Source: Altererythrobacter sp. CAU 1644
GTDB lineage: Bacteria; Pseudomonadota; Alphaproteobacteria; Sphingomonadales; Sphingomonadaceae
Reading direction: 5' to 3'
Length of the DNA: 64,000 bases
Assembly: GCF_029623755.1 (NCBI RefSeq)
Contig: NZ_CP121106.1
Span: 3,177,745-3,241,744 of the forward strand
Shown here: one piece after another, positions 45,389-56,101 of the stretch
Position numbering within the stretch: the first letter of the stretch is position 1
Layout: each line of letters starts with the position of its first letter
Translations under genes and position numbers: made by a program
Notes under the pieces: generated by a model
Databases searched by the model: none
What the model was told of the DNA's origin: nothing
The model's input: only the letters and a program-made list of their open reading frames with translations

Positions 45389-45613
45389 TTATTTCTTGAG
45401 CGAAAGACCGCCGAAGCGCTTGTTGAACGCAGCCACGCGGCCACCTTCCTGCACCTGCTGACGACCACCGGTCCACGCCGGGTGGCTGGTCGGGTCGATT
45501 TCGAGGGCGAGCGTGTCACCTTCGCTGCCCCAGGTGGAGCGCGTCTGGAATTCGGTACCATCGGTCATCTTAACCGTGATCATGTGGTATTCGGGGTGCC
45601 CTTCGGCCTTCAT
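45389..45613 (-). CDS. rpmE: 50S ribosomal protein bL31
   Basis: A 74-residue ribosomal protein with the usual start [19 protein letters not shown] and [10 protein letters not shown] near the middle. It has no cysteines, so it is the zinc-independent (C-minus) form. The ATG at 45613 was chosen from the conserved N-terminus. It follows fabZ on the same strand after about 100 bases. Confidence 0.94.
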   Translation of the reverse strand: MKAEGHPEYHMITVKMTDGTEFQTRSTWGSEGDTLALEIDPTSHPAWTGGRQQVQEGGRVAAFNKRFGGLSLKK

Positions 45614-45630
45614 TTCATGTCTCCATAGCT

Positions 45631-45645
45631 TCGGAACGGTTCCGA
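45631..45645. promoter_or_regulatory. Perfect palindrome upstream of rpmE
   Basis: TCGGAAC-G-GTTCCGA, a 7-bp inverted repeat with one central base, 18 bases before the rpmE start. The one-base centre does not suit an RNA hairpin, so a DNA-binding site is the better guess. No regulator can be named. Confidence 0.4.
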
Positions 45646-45716
45646 CCGGTCCAGCTGTTGGTGGGAAAGCGGCGCCAATATAGCTGCACCGCACAAATAT
45701 CAAGCGATTTGGCCGA

Positions 45717-46181
45717 TCACGCGGGCGGGTCTGCAATCATCGCGGTGAACTCGCACTCGCTGGTGGTCTTGCCTTCGACGCTGGCCCGGCCCTTGAACTT
45801 GTAGACACGGCTGCGCTTCTGGACGAATTCGACTTCGAGATCGAGCAGGCACCCGGGCGTTACCGGGCTGCGGAACTTGGCGTTGTCGATCCCCATGAAG
45901 AAGACCAGCTTGCCGGTCCCGGCAAGCTCTAGCGTCTCGATCCCGAGGATCGCCGCGGCTTGCGCCATAGCCTCGATCTGCAAGACGCCGGGCATGATCG
46001 GAGCGCCAGGGAAATGCCCCTGGAAAAACTCCTCGTTCATGGTCACCGCCTTGATCGCGTGTATCCGCTCACCGAGTTCGATCGACTTGACCCGATCGAC
46101 CAGCAGCAAGGGATAGCGATGCGGCAGGGCCTTGAGAATCTTGTGAATGTCGTAGGCCGAAGCCTCGGAACCTTCGCTCAT
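45717..46181 (-). CDS. fabZ: 3-hydroxyacyl-ACP dehydratase FabZ
   Basis: A 154-residue hot-dog fold dehydratase of fatty acid synthesis. The catalytic region is [23 protein letters not shown], with His in HFPG and the following Glu intact. N-terminus [19 protein letters not shown] is canonical. It follows skp directly; the lpxD and lpxA genes that usually flank fabZ in LPS-making proteobacteria are absent. Confidence 0.95.
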   Translation of the reverse strand: MSEGSEASAYDIHKILKALPHRYPLLLVDRVKSIELGERIHAIKAVTMNEEFFQGHFPGAPIMPGVLQIEAMAQAAAILGIETLELAGTGKLVFFMGIDNAKFRSPVTPGCLLDLEVEFVQKRSRVYKFKGRASVEGKTTSECEFTAMIADPPA

Positions 46182-46218
46182 TGCCCTGCCCCCTTCGCTC
46201 TGCTGCGGCGCGTTGGCC

Positions 46219-46899
46219 TTACCGGCCGGTCGGCGCCTGCGTCTCCGGCTGCTGCTGTGCAGCCTGGCGCGCGGCTGCCTGCTGGGCTGCCACAACCATG
46301 ATCTGCTGGATTGCCTGGTGCATTTCCGCAGTCTGACGACGCGGCTGCCAATTGGCCGGAACGGCGGTGCTGACCGTCGGCAGGCGCTTGTCCATCGCCT
46401 TGACGATGTCTTCGGTCACGTCGACGCTGTTCGGCGCGTACTGGATCGCCTCGGGCGCGAGCATCAGCGAGATTTTCTTGGCGCCGACCACTTCGTTGCG
46501 GGCATTAATGTAGTCGTTGAGCAGCTGCTCGATGACATAGTACTGGGCCATGGCGATCGGCTGGCTGGCAGTAGTTGCCTGCTGTTCCTTGGTCTGGATC
46601 TGCTGGACGACACCAGGGTTGGCGTTGACTTCCGCTTCGGTCAGCTGGCCGTTCTTGTCGGTATCAAGGCTCAACTGGAGATTGTTGATCTCGGTGTTGA
46701 GCTGGTTAACCTGTTGAATCTGCGTGGCATAGGTGGTGTTGATCTGCTGGTAGGCAGCGTTGCGCGCAGCAGCGCGCAGGATCACCATCGTCGGATTGCT
46801 GGTCGCGATGCCGCTAACCTGTGCGGTCGCAGGCATGGCGGTCGCAGCGGTCGCCAAGGCGACACCGGCAGCGAGGGCGGGCTTGAAAAGATTCTTCAT
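46219..46899 (-). CDS. skp: Skp/OmpH-family periplasmic chaperone
   Basis: A 226-residue periplasmic protein with signal peptide 1-26 (ends MPATAQ) and a long coiled-coil middle ([20 protein letters not shown]). It should carry unfolded outer-membrane proteins to the BAM complex. The C-terminus is rich in Ala and Gln. Its start touches the bamA stop, so it is translated with bamA. Confidence 0.88.
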   Translation of the reverse strand: MKNLFKPALAAGVALATAATAMPATAQVSGIATSNPTMVILRAAARNAAYQQINTTYATQIQQVNQLNTEINNLQLSLDTDKNGQLTEAEVNANPGVVQQIQTKEQQATTASQPIAMAQYYVIEQLLNDYINARNEVVGAKKISLMLAPEAIQYAPNSVDVTEDIVKAMDKRLPTVSTAVPANWQPRRQTAEMHQAIQQIMVVAAQQAAARQAAQQQPETQAPTGR

Positions 46900-49592
46900 T
46901 AGAATTGTGTTCCTACGTTGAACGTGAATTGCTTGGTATCGTCACCAGGTTCCTTTCTAAGGACCTTGGCGAAATCGATCCTGAACGGACCGAAGGGCGA
47001 GTTCCAATTGACCCCGATGCCGACGGAAACGCGCGGCATGGCGGAATCGCCCAGGAAGACCTCACGGAAGGCGCTTCCATTGATGACGTTGGGGGTATTG
47101 GGTGTTGTACCATCCGCGGCGATCGGATTCGTGGTCGGAACCACAGTGGTCGACCCATCAGTTCCCGTTACGATTTCAAGGAACAGAAGGTTACCGTTAG
47201 CGTCGCGCTGCTGGATGCCGTTCGGATTGTCGAGCAGCGGTGGCCGCTTGACCGCAAACAGGGCACCGGCATCGACAAAGATCGACGGCCGCAGACCCAG
47301 TTCGCGTGCGCCCGAGCCGAGCGGGATCTCGAGTTCGGCACGGCCGAGATAGTAGGCCCGGCCGCCCAGCGCGTCGTCCTGGACGCGGTCGCGATCGGTC
47401 ACGACCACCCGGTTGCCATCTTCATCGGTCGTATAGGGCTGGCGCAGAATGCGGGGGCCCACACCGCGAATGTCGAAGCCGCGGATCTGCGGTTCACCGA
47501 GGAAGAACCGGTCGGTGAGGCGCACCGAGTCATTGCCCGGCACGTCGCTGCTCTCGAGCGAATTGATCGCCCCGCCCTCGGCCGAAAGCGAGAAGACGAA
47601 GCCGTTCAGGACCGGCCAGTATTGCGCCGCCTTGCCGCGTACGCGGACGTACTTCACCGAGCCGCCGAGACCTGCCAATTCGGTGCTGAACGTGATGTTC
47701 CGACCGCGCGTGGGTCGCAGGCGGCTGTCGAGCGAGTTGTACGACAGGTTGAGGCCCAGGATGGAGCTGGTGCGCTTGCCCAGCGCCTCACACAGGTAAC
47801 GACCGGCGAAAATCGGCTCACAGGTCCGGATGCCGTCACCGTCGAAATCGGAGAAGTACGTGTCCGGATCGAGCGACACATCGTCGTAGTTCAGCGTGTA
47901 GCTGCCGATCAGCGAGGTATATTCGGTGAGCGGGACGCCAGCGCGGATCGAGAAGCCGGTCGTCGACTGTTCGTACAGGTCGCGGCGGTCGCGCTGGAAC
48001 CTGTTGAAGCTGTTGAAATCGCGGCGGTAAATGTCGACACCGGCCGAGATATTGCGGTCGAAGAGATAGGGCTCGGAGAAGCTCAGCTGGGCCGAGCGCG
48101 AGTAGCGCGAGTAGTTGACGCTGGCACCGACCGTCTGGCCACGGCCGCGGAAGTTGCGCTGGCGGATCGAGGCCGCGAGAATGAAGCTCTCGAGCGAGCT
48201 GAAACCGGCCGACAACTGCAGTTCGCCGGTTGGCTGTTCCTCGACATTGGCTTCGAGTATGATCCGGTCGGGCGCGCTGCCTTCGACCTGGTTGACCTCG
48301 AAATTCTCCTGGAAGTAGCCAAGCGAGTTGATGCGCGCGGTCGAGCGCGACACCGACAGCGAGCTGAACGCGTCGCCTTCCGCCAAGCGGAATTCGCGTC
48401 GGACGACCTTGTCCTGCGTCAGCGTGTTGCCGTTGACGTCAACCCGCTCAACATAGACGCGCGGCGCCTCACGGATGATGAAGTTCACGTCCATCGTGAG
48501 GTTCTCGCGATTGGGCGAGAAGCGCGGCTGGACGTCGGCGAAGGCGTAACCGAAGTTGCCGGCGAGCTCGGTCATCTGCTCGACCGTATCTTCGACCGTC
48601 TTGGCGTTGTACCAGTCGCCATTCTTGATTGACAGGCTGTTGGTCAGGGACTCGCTGTCGAAGTCACGCAACTGGCTTTCGACCGAGACATCGCCGAACT
48701 TGTAGCGCTCGCCTTCCTCGACCACGTAGGTGATGATGAAGTCGCGCTTGTCGGGCGTCAGCTCCGCAACCGCCGAGACGACACGGAAGTCGGCATAGCC
48801 TTCGGTCAGGTAGAACTGGCGCAGCTTCTGCTGGTCGAACGCGAGGCGATCGGGATCGTAGCTGGTGTTCGAGCTGAAGAACCGGGTCCAACGCGCCTGC
48901 TTGGTGACCATTTCGCTGCGCAGATCGCCATCGGAGAACTTCTCGTTGCCGATGATGTTGATCTGGCGAACCTTTGACTTGGGCCCTTCGTTGATCTCGA
49001 ACACGATATCGACGCGGTTCTGGGGCAACTGCACCATCTTTGGTTCGACGGTGGCGGCAAACCGGCCCTGGCGCTTGTACAGCTCGATGATGCGCGCAAC
49101 GTCGGCGCGGACCTTCGAGCGCGTAAATATCTGGCGGGCCGTCAGCTTAATTTCGGGCAGGATCTTGTCGTTCTTGATCCGCTTGTTGCCCTCCAGAACG
49201 ATGCGGTTGATGACCGGGTTCTCGGTCACCGTGATGACAACGTTGCCGGCATCATTGCGGATCGAAAAGTTGGAGAACAGCTCGGTCGCACCGAGGTCCT
49301 TCAGCGCCTGGTCGGCGGCGGCGGAGGTATATTCCTGGCCGACGCGCAAACGAATATAGGACAGGATCGTCTGCGCCTCGAGGCGCTGGGCGCCAGCGAC
49401 GGTGATGGTGCGGATGGTGTTGTCGACCGGTTGTGCGTCGGCTGCGGCAACTTCCTCGGCCTCACCGTCCGGGCTTTCCTGCGCCATCAAGGGCACGGGT
49501 ACACCGGCGAGCATCGATCCGCACAGCAGCGCGATTGCCATCCGGCCAGCGGGGGTAGTCTTCGCCTCTCCCGCCTTCACAAGTCCACTCAT
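46899..49592 (-). CDS. bamA: Outer membrane protein assembly factor BamA
   Basis: A roughly 897-residue Omp85 protein. The signal peptide is about residues 10-35 (ends PLMAQ). Five POTRA domains follow, from TIRTITVAGAQRLEAQTI to about residue 420, then a 16-strand beta barrel; the RGFD-type loop motif is visible as IRGFDIRG, and the last residues (FTFNVGTQF) end in Phe as outer-membrane proteins do. I chose the ATG at 49592; a longer frame to 49727 has no signal-like start. It sits between rseP and skp. Confidence 0.94.
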   Translation of the reverse strand: MSGLVKAGEAKTTPAGRMAIALLCGSMLAGVPVPLMAQESPDGEAEEVAAADAQPVDNTIRTITVAGAQRLEAQTILSYIRLRVGQEYTSAAADQALKDLGATELFSNFSIRNDAGNVVITVTENPVINRIVLEGNKRIKNDKILPEIKLTARQIFTRSKVRADVARIIELYKRQGRFAATVEPKMVQLPQNRVDIVFEINEGPKSKVRQINIIGNEKFSDGDLRSEMVTKQARWTRFFSSNTSYDPDRLAFDQQKLRQFYLTEGYADFRVVSAVAELTPDKRDFIITYVVEEGERYKFGDVSVESQLRDFDSESLTNSLSIKNGDWYNAKTVEDTVEQMTELAGNFGYAFADVQPRFSPNRENLTMDVNFIIREAPRVYVERVDVNGNTLTQDKVVRREFRLAEGDAFSSLSVSRSTARINSLGYFQENFEVNQVEGSAPDRIILEANVEEQPTGELQLSAGFSSLESFILAASIRQRNFRGRGQTVGASVNYSRYSRSAQLSFSEPYLFDRNISAGVDIYRRDFNSFNRFQRDRRDLYEQSTTGFSIRAGVPLTEYTSLIGSYTLNYDDVSLDPDTYFSDFDGDGIRTCEPIFAGRYLCEALGKRTSSILGLNLSYNSLDSRLRPTRGRNITFSTELAGLGGSVKYVRVRGKAAQYWPVLNGFVFSLSAEGGAINSLESSDVPGNDSVRLTDRFFLGEPQIRGFDIRGVGPRILRQPYTTDEDGNRVVVTDRDRVQDDALGGRAYYLGRAELEIPLGSGARELGLRPSIFVDAGALFAVKRPPLLDNPNGIQQRDANGNLLFLEIVTGTDGSTTVVPTTNPIAADGTTPNTPNVINGSAFREVFLGDSAMPRVSVGIGVNWNSPFGPFRIDFAKVLRKEPGDDTKQFTFNVGTQF

Positions 49593-49763
49593 CTTTGGCC
49601 TAATCCCGTCCAAACTCTTCAACCAATTCGGCGACGTCAGAATGCCGCCAACTGCCGGGTCCCTGAACACAGAGCCGACGCGTCCGCCGCCTCTGCCCGA
49701 TGGAGCAATGGCAATCAAGCGGCGCATGCCACCAATCGCCGCCCCTAAGGCTCCTTTCCCCGG

Positions 49764-50897
49764 TTAACTCCCGAAAATCGGCAGCGAGACGAGGTCATTC
49801 ACCGTGACGATCACCATCAGCATGAGTACGAGAGCAACGCCGGTGCGATAGGCCCATTCCATGCCGCGGGGGCCAACCGGCTTCCGGCGGACCGCTTCTG
49901 CCGCGTAGAAAGCCAGATGCCCGCCGTCGAGGGCAGGGATTGGCAACAGGTTGATGAATGCCAAATTAAGCGAGATCAGCGCGACGAAGTTTATGAAGGG
50001 CAGTGCGCCGAGGCTGAGCTGCTCGCCCGAATATTTGGCGATCTTGATCGGCCCGCCCATCTCTTTCAGCGACCGGTCTCCGGTGATGATCTGCTTGATC
50101 CCGGTCACCATCATCCGCACCAGGCCCCAGCTGTGGTCCACCGCCAGTCCCAGCGCAGCAACCGGGCCGACCGTCTCGTATTTGAAGTCCTTCGAATAGA
50201 CGCCGAGGCGACCGACGCGCGCTTCATTGCCGAAGCCGTCGGTTTCGACCGAGCTGGCGATGGTGAGCGGAAAATCCAGCCGTTCGCCGTCGCGCTCGAC
50301 CCCCAGGACAATGCGCTTGTCGGGGAAGAGTGTGACGCGATCCGTAATGTCGGTGAATTCAAGCACCGGCTCGCCATCGATCGCGACGATGCGATCACCC
50401 TCGAGGACCCCGGCCTCCCGCGCAACCGATTGCTCGGCAAACCGGTCGACGACGTTGGTTTCGGCCGGGTCAGCCGGAACCGGCCGCCCGAATGCAACGA
50501 AGAAAGCGGCAAAGATCGCCAGCGCTACCAGGATGTTCGTGGCCGGCCCTGCAAACACTATCAACGCCCGCTTCCACAATTTCGCGTGATGGAAACTGCC
50601 TTCGCGCTCCTCCACCGGAATGTGCTCGATCGCGTCGGGGTCGGGAATGCTCGCGGGGTTCATGTCCCCCTTGAACTGGACGTAGCCGCCCAAGGGAATG
50701 GAGGCGATCTTCCAGCGCGTGCCGCGCTTGTCGGTCCAGCCGACCAATTCGCGACCGAATCCGATGGAAAACGCCTCGGCGCCGACTCCGAACCAGCGTC
50801 CGACGAGATAATGCCCGAGTTCGTGGAGCGTCACCAATGGCCCGAGGACAAGGAGAAACCCGAGGATATACATCCAGAAAGGCGGGGAATCGAACAA
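49764..50897 (-). CDS. rseP: Site-2 metalloprotease RseP (M50)
   Basis: A 377-residue inner-membrane zinc protease. The active site HELGH is at residues 25-29 and the second metal ligand is in LLPIPALDGGH. One PDZ region lies in the middle (GVLEGDRIVAIDGEPV). It cleaves membrane anchors such as anti-sigma factors and signal peptide remnants. It follows dxr by one base. Confidence 0.95.
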   Translation of the reverse strand: MFDSPPFWMYILGFLLVLGPLVTLHELGHYLVGRWFGVGAEAFSIGFGRELVGWTDKRGTRWKIASIPLGGYVQFKGDMNPASIPDPDAIEHIPVEEREGSFHHAKLWKRALIVFAGPATNILVALAIFAAFFVAFGRPVPADPAETNVVDRFAEQSVAREAGVLEGDRIVAIDGEPVLEFTDITDRVTLFPDKRIVLGVERDGERLDFPLTIASSVETDGFGNEARVGRLGVYSKDFKYETVGPVAALGLAVDHSWGLVRMMVTGIKQIITGDRSLKEMGGPIKIAKYSGEQLSLGALPFINFVALISLNLAFINLLPIPALDGGHLAFYAAEAVRRKPVGPRGMEWAYRTGVALVLMLMVIVTVNDLVSLPIFGS

Positions 50898-50898
50898 G

Positions 50899-52050
50899 TT
50901 ATGCGGTCTCCAGCAGTTCGCCAGCGCGCGCCCTTGCCTCGCTATCGACGGTCAAGACGTCCTCGAGGGTTTGCGGCGCGGGCGCCTTATAGCGGGTAAG
51001 GGTTTGTTCGACCATTACCGGGATCCGAGTGAACCCTATCTGACCGTCGAGAAATGCCGCTACGGCAACCTCGTTCGCAGCGTTGAGGATAGCGGGCGCA
51101 GCGCCGCCAGCTTCGATCGCCTCGCGGCACAGGCTCGTAGCCGGAAAACGGTGCTCGTCGGGCGCGACGAAGGTAAGTTCGCCGATCTCGGCCAGGTCGA
51201 GCGGCTGTAGCGGCACGTCCATGCGGTCGGGCCACGCAAGGCACGACGCAATCGGGACGCGCATGTCCGACGGGCCGAGCTGGGCAAGCGTCGAATGGTC
51301 ACGGTATTCCACCATGGAGTGCACAACGCTCTGCGGGTGGACAATTATCCTCAGACGCTCGAGGCCGACGGGGAACAGGTGGTGCGCCTCGATATATTCG
51401 AGACCCTTGTTCATCATCGTTGCGCTGTCGACGCTGATCTTGGCACCCATATCCCAGTTGGGATGGGCAACGGCTTGGGCGGGCGTGGCCGCCTCGAGCT
51501 GTTCCTGCGACCAGGTGCGGAACGGGCCGCCGCTTGCTGTGAGCGTGATCCGGGCCACGTCCTCGATCTTGCCCCCCTGGAGGCACTGGAAGATGGCATT
51601 GTGTTCGCTGTCCACGGGCAACAGGGTTGCGCCGTGGCGTTCGACGGCCGCAGTCATCACTTCGCCTGCGGAAACCAGCGCTTCCTTATTGGCGAGCGCC
51701 ACGGTCCCGCCGCGCTCGATTGCCGCCATCGTCGGGCCGAGCCCGGCACAACCGACAATAGCTGCGACGGTTATGTCGACCGGTCGCGATGCCGCGTCGC
51801 GCAAGGCTGCCAGCCCTGCGGCGGCTTCGATGCCAGTCCCCGCCAGCGCCTCGCGCAATTCGCCGAGGCAGCTCTCGTCGCCGACCACTGCCAGTCGGGC
51901 ATCGAACTCGCGCGCCATCGCAGCAAGTTTCTGCGCGGAACAATTGGCGGTAAGCGCCTCGACCTGCCAATTGGCGCGATTGCGGCGGATCAGATCAAGC
52001 GTTTGCTCGCCGACCGATCCCGTCGCACCAAGGATGGAGATCGAGCGCAT
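50899..52050 (-). CDS. dxr: 1-deoxy-D-xylulose 5-phosphate reductoisomerase
   Basis: A 383-residue NADPH enzyme of the MEP isoprenoid pathway. The NADPH motif is GATGSVGEQTLDLI at the start; substrate and metal residues appear in LLPVDSEHNAIFQCL and the flexible loop LTASGGPFR. The ATG at 52050 overlaps the cdsA stop region. It lies in the standard uppS-cdsA-dxr-rseP order. Confidence 0.96.
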   Translation of the reverse strand: MRSISILGATGSVGEQTLDLIRRNRANWQVEALTANCSAQKLAAMAREFDARLAVVGDESCLGELREALAGTGIEAAAGLAALRDAASRPVDITVAAIVGCAGLGPTMAAIERGGTVALANKEALVSAGEVMTAAVERHGATLLPVDSEHNAIFQCLQGGKIEDVARITLTASGGPFRTWSQEQLEAATPAQAVAHPNWDMGAKISVDSATMMNKGLEYIEAHHLFPVGLERLRIIVHPQSVVHSMVEYRDHSTLAQLGPSDMRVPIASCLAWPDRMDVPLQPLDLAEIGELTFVAPDEHRFPATSLCREAIEAGGAAPAILNAANEVAVAAFLDGQIGFTRIPVMVEQTLTRYKAPAPQTLEDVLTVDSEARARAGELLETA

Positions 52051-52727
52051 CACGGGTGGATAGCCCACAAGCCCAGCGTCGCTATCGCCACTGGCAGCAT
52101 GCCATCGACCCGGTCGAACACACCGCCGTGTCCAGGGATGAGGTTCGAACTGTCCTTCACGCCCGCGCGGCGCTTGAGCCAGCTTTCGAGGAAGTCGCCG
52201 GTCTGCGCCAGTACGGCTAGCCCTGCCCCGATCGCAATCGCCACCAGTCCCATGACGGTGAATACTGCGTCACCCGCATTCGAATAGAAGAATGCGAGCG
52301 AGGTGAGACCCGCGGCAACCATTCCTCCGATCAGCCCAGCCCATGTCTTGGACGGACTGATTTTCGGGGCGATCTTCGGTCCGCCGATGGCACGGCCGCT
52401 GAAATAGGCGCCGGTATCGGTCGCCACCACGATCGCGACGACGCCGATGACCACCGCAATCGGCATCAGGACCAGCGCAGCAACTGCCAGGCCGATGTAG
52501 CACGCCCCGGCAACCAGCCAGCCTATCCGGGCGAGCGGCGATCTCGCAATCGCCAGCACCAGCCGTGCAAACTCCCAGAAGCAGAGCGCGCCGACGATGA
52601 GCGCGAGGGCATCGAACCAGATGCCGCCGAGCCACATGGCAAGGCCCGCCACGGCCAGCATGACCATCGCCGAAACGAACCGTACCGGCAGGTCGGCGTT
52701 TTTCTTCGGGGCCTCACCGTCCGCCAA
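52050..52727 (-). CDS. cdsA: Phosphatidate cytidylyltransferase
   Basis: A 225-residue membrane enzyme making CDP-diacylglycerol, the branch point to all phospholipids (used by pgsA and pssA also in this window). The signature is [12 protein letters not shown], followed by [10 protein letters not shown] and [12 protein letters not shown]. The start appears to be a TTG at 52727 with AAGGGA eight bases upstream, lying 14 bases inside the end of uppS; there is no suitable ATG. Confidence 0.9.
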   Translation of the reverse strand: MADGEAPKKNADLPVRFVSAMVMLAVAGLAMWLGGIWFDALALIVGALCFWEFARLVLAIARSPLARIGWLVAGACYIGLAVAALVLMPIAVVIGVVAIVVATDTGAYFSGRAIGGPKIAPKISPSKTWAGLIGGMVAAGLTSLAFFYSNAGDAVFTVMGLVAIAIGAGLAVLAQTGDFLESWLKRRAGVKDSSNLIPGHGGVFDRVDGMLPVAIATLGLWAIHP

Positions 52728-53409
52728 AGCGCCGTTCCCTTCCGGCAAAATCGTCGAGCGCCTGCTGCAGCATTTCTGGCGTGAAGTCGGGCCACAGCGT
52801 GTCGACGAACAGCATTTCGGCATAGGCCGATTGCCACAGCAGGAAATTCGACAACCGCACTTCGCCGCTGGTGCGGACCAGCAGATCGAGCGGCGGCAGG
52901 TCGTTGGTATCGAGATGTGCGGCGATAGTCTTTTCGGTCACTTCGCCGATCGCGGCTGCCTTGGCCGCGGCCCGAGCGATCTCTTGCTGCGAGCCGTAAT
53001 TGAGCGCCACCGCAAGGACGCGCGAGCCCTTGCTTGTCTGCTCAAGCGCATCTTCGAGCATCTCGACGATGTCGGGCGCAAGCCCTTGCCAGTCGCCAAT
53101 AATTTTCAGGCGCACGTCATTGGCGATGAATTCGGGCAGGTCCGATTTAATGAACCGCCGCATCAGGTTCATCAGGTCGTCGACCTCGTCCTCCGGCCGC
53201 TTCCAGTTCTCGCTACTGAATGCATAAAGCGTCAGGCAGTCGAGCCCCATGCCTTCTACGCTGCGGACGAGTTCGCGCACCGCTTCGACCCCGCGCTTGT
53301 GACCCATCGCGCGGGGAAGTCCGCGTTTCTTGGCCCACCGCCCGTTGCCATCCATGATGATGGCGACATGTCTTGGTCGCCCGGAGTTGCCGGCGCGATC
53401 TTCGCCCAT
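52714..53409 (-). CDS. uppS: Undecaprenyl diphosphate synthase
   Basis: A 231-residue cis-prenyltransferase making the C55 lipid carrier for cell wall synthesis. The signature is [17 protein letters not shown] with the catalytic Asp, then [10 protein letters not shown] and [13 protein letters not shown]; the C-terminal [15 protein letters not shown] is intact. It lies 25 bases after frr. Confidence 0.96.
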   Translation of the reverse strand: MGEDRAGNSGRPRHVAIIMDGNGRWAKKRGLPRAMGHKRGVEAVRELVRSVEGMGLDCLTLYAFSSENWKRPEDEVDDLMNLMRRFIKSDLPEFIANDVRLKIIGDWQGLAPDIVEMLEDALEQTSKGSRVLAVALNYGSQQEIARAAAKAAAIGEVTEKTIAAHLDTNDLPPLDLLVRTSGEVRLSNFLLWQSAYAEMLFVDTLWPDFTPEMLQQALDDFAGRERRFGGR

Positions 53410-53434
53410 CAGCCCTCTCCGCGGAAAACCGACC

Positions 53435-53992
53435 TCACTGGGTCAGGATTTCCTGTTCCTTCTTCGCTGCAGCCTCGTCGGCCAGGCCGACATATTTGTC
53501 GGTCAGTTTCTGCACCTCTTCCTCGGAACGCTTGCGATCGTCTTCCGAGATTTCCTTCTTCTTTTCGTCGGTCTTCAGCGCTTCCATCCCGTCGCGGCGC
53601 ACGTTGCGGATCGCGATCTTGGCCTTCTCCGAATACTGGCCGGCGAGCTTGGCCAGTTCCTTGCGGCGTTCTTCGGTCAGGTCGGGGATCGGCAGGCGGA
53701 TCGTCTGCCCGTCGATCATCGGGTTGAGGCCGAGGTTCGCATGGGCGATGCCCTTTTCGACCGCGGTCAGGTTCGACTTGTCCCACACCTGCACGCTGAG
53801 CATGCGCGGCTCCGGTGCAGAGACGGTCGCCACCTGGTTGAGCGGCATCATCGAACCGTAGACTTCACAGACCACCGGATCGAGCAGCGTCGTATTCGCG
53901 CGACCGGTCCTCAACCCCGAAAGGTCGCTCTTCAGCGCTTCGACCGCACCGTTCATGCGGCGCTCGATATCGGACTTGTCGTATTGTGCCAT
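53435..53992 (-). CDS. frr: Ribosome recycling factor
   Basis: A 185-residue factor that splits the post-termination ribosome with EF-G. The N-terminal helix ([22 protein letters not shown]) and [29 protein letters not shown] are canonical. It starts three bases after pyrH ends, the usual pyrH-frr pair. Confidence 0.96.
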   Translation of the reverse strand: MAQYDKSDIERRMNGAVEALKSDLSGLRTGRANTTLLDPVVCEVYGSMMPLNQVATVSAPEPRMLSVQVWDKSNLTAVEKGIAHANLGLNPMIDGQTIRLPIPDLTEERRKELAKLAGQYSEKAKIAIRNVRRDGMEALKTDEKKKEISEDDRKRSEEEVQKLTDKYVGLADEAAAKKEQEILTQ

Positions 53993-53995
53993 TGC

Positions 53996-54718
53996 TCAGG
54001 CTTCCTCTTGTACAATCGTCTGGACACCCTGCCCTGCCAGGACGCGGGCGACATTCCCTCTTTCGCGGATCGAGAAGACCACTATCGGAATGTCGTTCTC
54101 GCGGCAAAGGGCGACTGCCGCCGCATCCATCACCTTGAGATTATCGGACAACACCTTGTCGTAGGTGATCGTGTCGAAACGCGTCGCATCGGGGTTGGTC
54201 TTGGGATCGGCGCTGTAGACCCCATCGACGCTGGTCCCTTTGAGCAGCGCGTCGCAATTCATTTCGGCAGCGCGTAGGGCGGCGCCGGTATCGGTGGTGA
54301 AGAACGGATTGCCGGTGCCGGCCGCGAAGATCACGATGCGACCCTTCTGCAGGTGTCGTTCGGCGCGGCGCCGGATGTAGGGCTCGCAGACCGAGGACAT
54401 CGGGATCGCCGATTGCACCCGCGTCTGGACGCCGAGCTGCTCGAGTGCGTTCTGCATCGCCAGCGCGTTCATGACGGTCGCGAGCATGCCCATGTAGTCA
54501 CCGGTAGTGCGGTCGAGGCCCTTGGCGGCACCGGCTACGCCGCGAAAGATATTGCCGCCGCCAATCACCAGGCAGACTTCCAGCCCGGTGTCCCGTGCCG
54601 CTTTCACTTCCTCGGCGAGGCGCGCCACATAGGCCGGATCGATGCCATATTCCTGCTCGCCCATCAGCACCTCGCCCGAAAGCTTCAGGAGGATGCGTTT
54701 CATCGGTGGCATGGGCAT
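53996..54718 (-). CDS. pyrH: Uridylate kinase
   Basis: A 240-residue UMP kinase. The start region [14 protein letters not shown] and the motifs [10 protein letters not shown] and [17 protein letters not shown] are canonical. Three in-frame ATGs (54718, 54712, 54703) precede the conserved part with no clear ribosome site; I chose the first, which gives the typical length of 240. Confidence 0.94.
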   Translation of the reverse strand: MPMPPMKRILLKLSGEVLMGEQEYGIDPAYVARLAEEVKAARDTGLEVCLVIGGGNIFRGVAGAAKGLDRTTGDYMGMLATVMNALAMQNALEQLGVQTRVQSAIPMSSVCEPYIRRRAERHLQKGRIVIFAAGTGNPFFTTDTGAALRAAEMNCDALLKGTSVDGVYSADPKTNPDATRFDTITYDKVLSDNLKVMDAAAVALCRENDIPIVVFSIRERGNVARVLAGQGVQTIVQEEA

Positions 54719-55078
54719 GGGTTCGAACCTGTCATCAGCGGGTTGGATTGCGGCGCTGCTTAGCCGCGAAAGTGCTGACTGGCAAAGGCAAACGCCACCT
54801 TGGTAAACGGCAATGAGGCGAAAGGCACAGGGTGTCGCTTCCCCTGGTGGGTGGGGAGGCCCCGTCCAATTCGAAAGCGACCCGAAAAGTCCGAGACCCT
54901 CGCTGGAGCGAGAGCGACCGCGCGGAATTGGTGTAACGCTCGGGTTCCCGCTATTAACTTTGTTAAAGCCTCGCGTAATTTCCTTACAGAGAATTGAATT
55001 CGCCCGGGAAAAAATAAGGCCGCCCGTCCACGTGGAACGAGCGGCCCAATTTCTTGTCACGCCCAATGGCGTCTAGAA
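54719..55078. other. 360-base gap between tsf and pyrH without a gene
   Basis: No convincing frame. It contains the tsf terminator at its right side and, further left, an AT-richer stretch (about 54950-54990) that may hold a pyrH promoter. A few short GC-rich palindromes are present. Confidence 0.6.
55009..55046 (-). terminator. Intrinsic terminator of the rpsB-tsf unit
   Basis: On the minus strand GGCCGCTCG pairs with CGGGCGGCC (nine pairs, one G-T), loop of 11 bases, followed by TTATTTTTT. It lies 33 bases after the tsf stop, so rpsB-tsf ends here and pyrH-frr and the rest need their own promoter or read-through. Confidence 0.85.
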
Positions 55079-56005
55079 TCAGCCAGCGACGGCGGCTGCC
55101 ACCTCGGCGGCGAAGTCGCTTTCTTCCTTCTCGATGCCTTCGCCGAGCTGGAAGCGGACGTAATCCTTGAGCACGATTTCGCTGCCCGCGTCCTTGCCCG
55201 CCTTGGCGACGGCTTCAGCGACGGTCAGCTTGTTGTCCATCACGAAAGCCTGGCTGAGCAGGGCGTTTTCCTTGGCGAACTTCTTCACCGCGCCTTCGAC
55301 CATCTTTTCCTGGACTTCGGCCGGCTTGCCGCTTTCGGCTGCCTTTTCTGCCGCGATCTTGCGCTCGCGCTCGATCACTTCGGCGTCGAGGCTATCGGCG
55401 TCGAGTGCCTGCGGGAACATCGATGCGATGTGCATCGCAAGCTGCTTGCCCAGCGGCTCGAGCACGTCGGCCGAAGCCGCGCTTTCGAGGGCAACCAGAA
55501 CACCGATCTTACCGAGGCCGTCGGCGGCAGCGTTGTGAACGTAAGGAACGACCGCACCCTGCGACACGGCGACGCTCTTCATGCGGCGAACCTGCTGGTT
55601 CTCGCCGATGGTGGCGACGTTGTCGGTCAACTTGTCGGCAACCGTACCGCCATCGGGGTAGGCAGCCGCCTTGAGCGCTTCGACATCGTTTCCGGCAACG
55701 CCGAGCGCGACCTGGGTGGTCTTGCGGACGAAGTCCTGGAACTTGTCGTTCTTGGCAACAAAGTCGGTTTCCGAATTGACTTCGACAGCCACGCCGTTGG
55801 TGCCTTCGACGGCCACGCCGACGAGGCCTTCGGCCGCGGTGCGGCTCGACTTCTTCTGGGCGGTGGCAAGGCCCTTGGCGCGAAGCGCGTCAACCGCGGC
55901 TTCGATATCGCCACCAGCTTCGCTCAACGCCTTCTTGGCATCCATCATGCCCGCGCCGGTTTTTTCGCGCAGGGCCTTCACATCGGCGACGGTGAAATCG
56001 GCCAT
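55079..56005 (-). CDS. tsf: Translation elongation factor Ts
   Basis: A 308-residue nucleotide exchange factor for EF-Tu. The N-terminal UBA-like part ([19 protein letters not shown]) and the core motif [14 protein letters not shown] are canonical. It follows rpsB as usual and ends at a strong terminator. Confidence 0.97.
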   Translation of the reverse strand: MADFTVADVKALREKTGAGMMDAKKALSEAGGDIEAAVDALRAKGLATAQKKSSRTAAEGLVGVAVEGTNGVAVEVNSETDFVAKNDKFQDFVRKTTQVALGVAGNDVEALKAAAYPDGGTVADKLTDNVATIGENQQVRRMKSVAVSQGAVVPYVHNAAADGLGKIGVLVALESAASADVLEPLGKQLAMHIASMFPQALDADSLDAEVIERERKIAAEKAAESGKPAEVQEKMVEGAVKKFAKENALLSQAFVMDNKLTVAEAVAKAGKDAGSEIVLKDYVRFQLGEGIEKEESDFAAEVAAAVAG

Positions 56006-56101
56006 TTGTGTTTCCTTTTCGAATAGTGTGCAGGCGCCGGGCCCTTGAGGGGGCAGCCCGGCGCGCTTGGGAGTGGTTGTGACGTGCGCTTGGCGCGCAG
56101 A

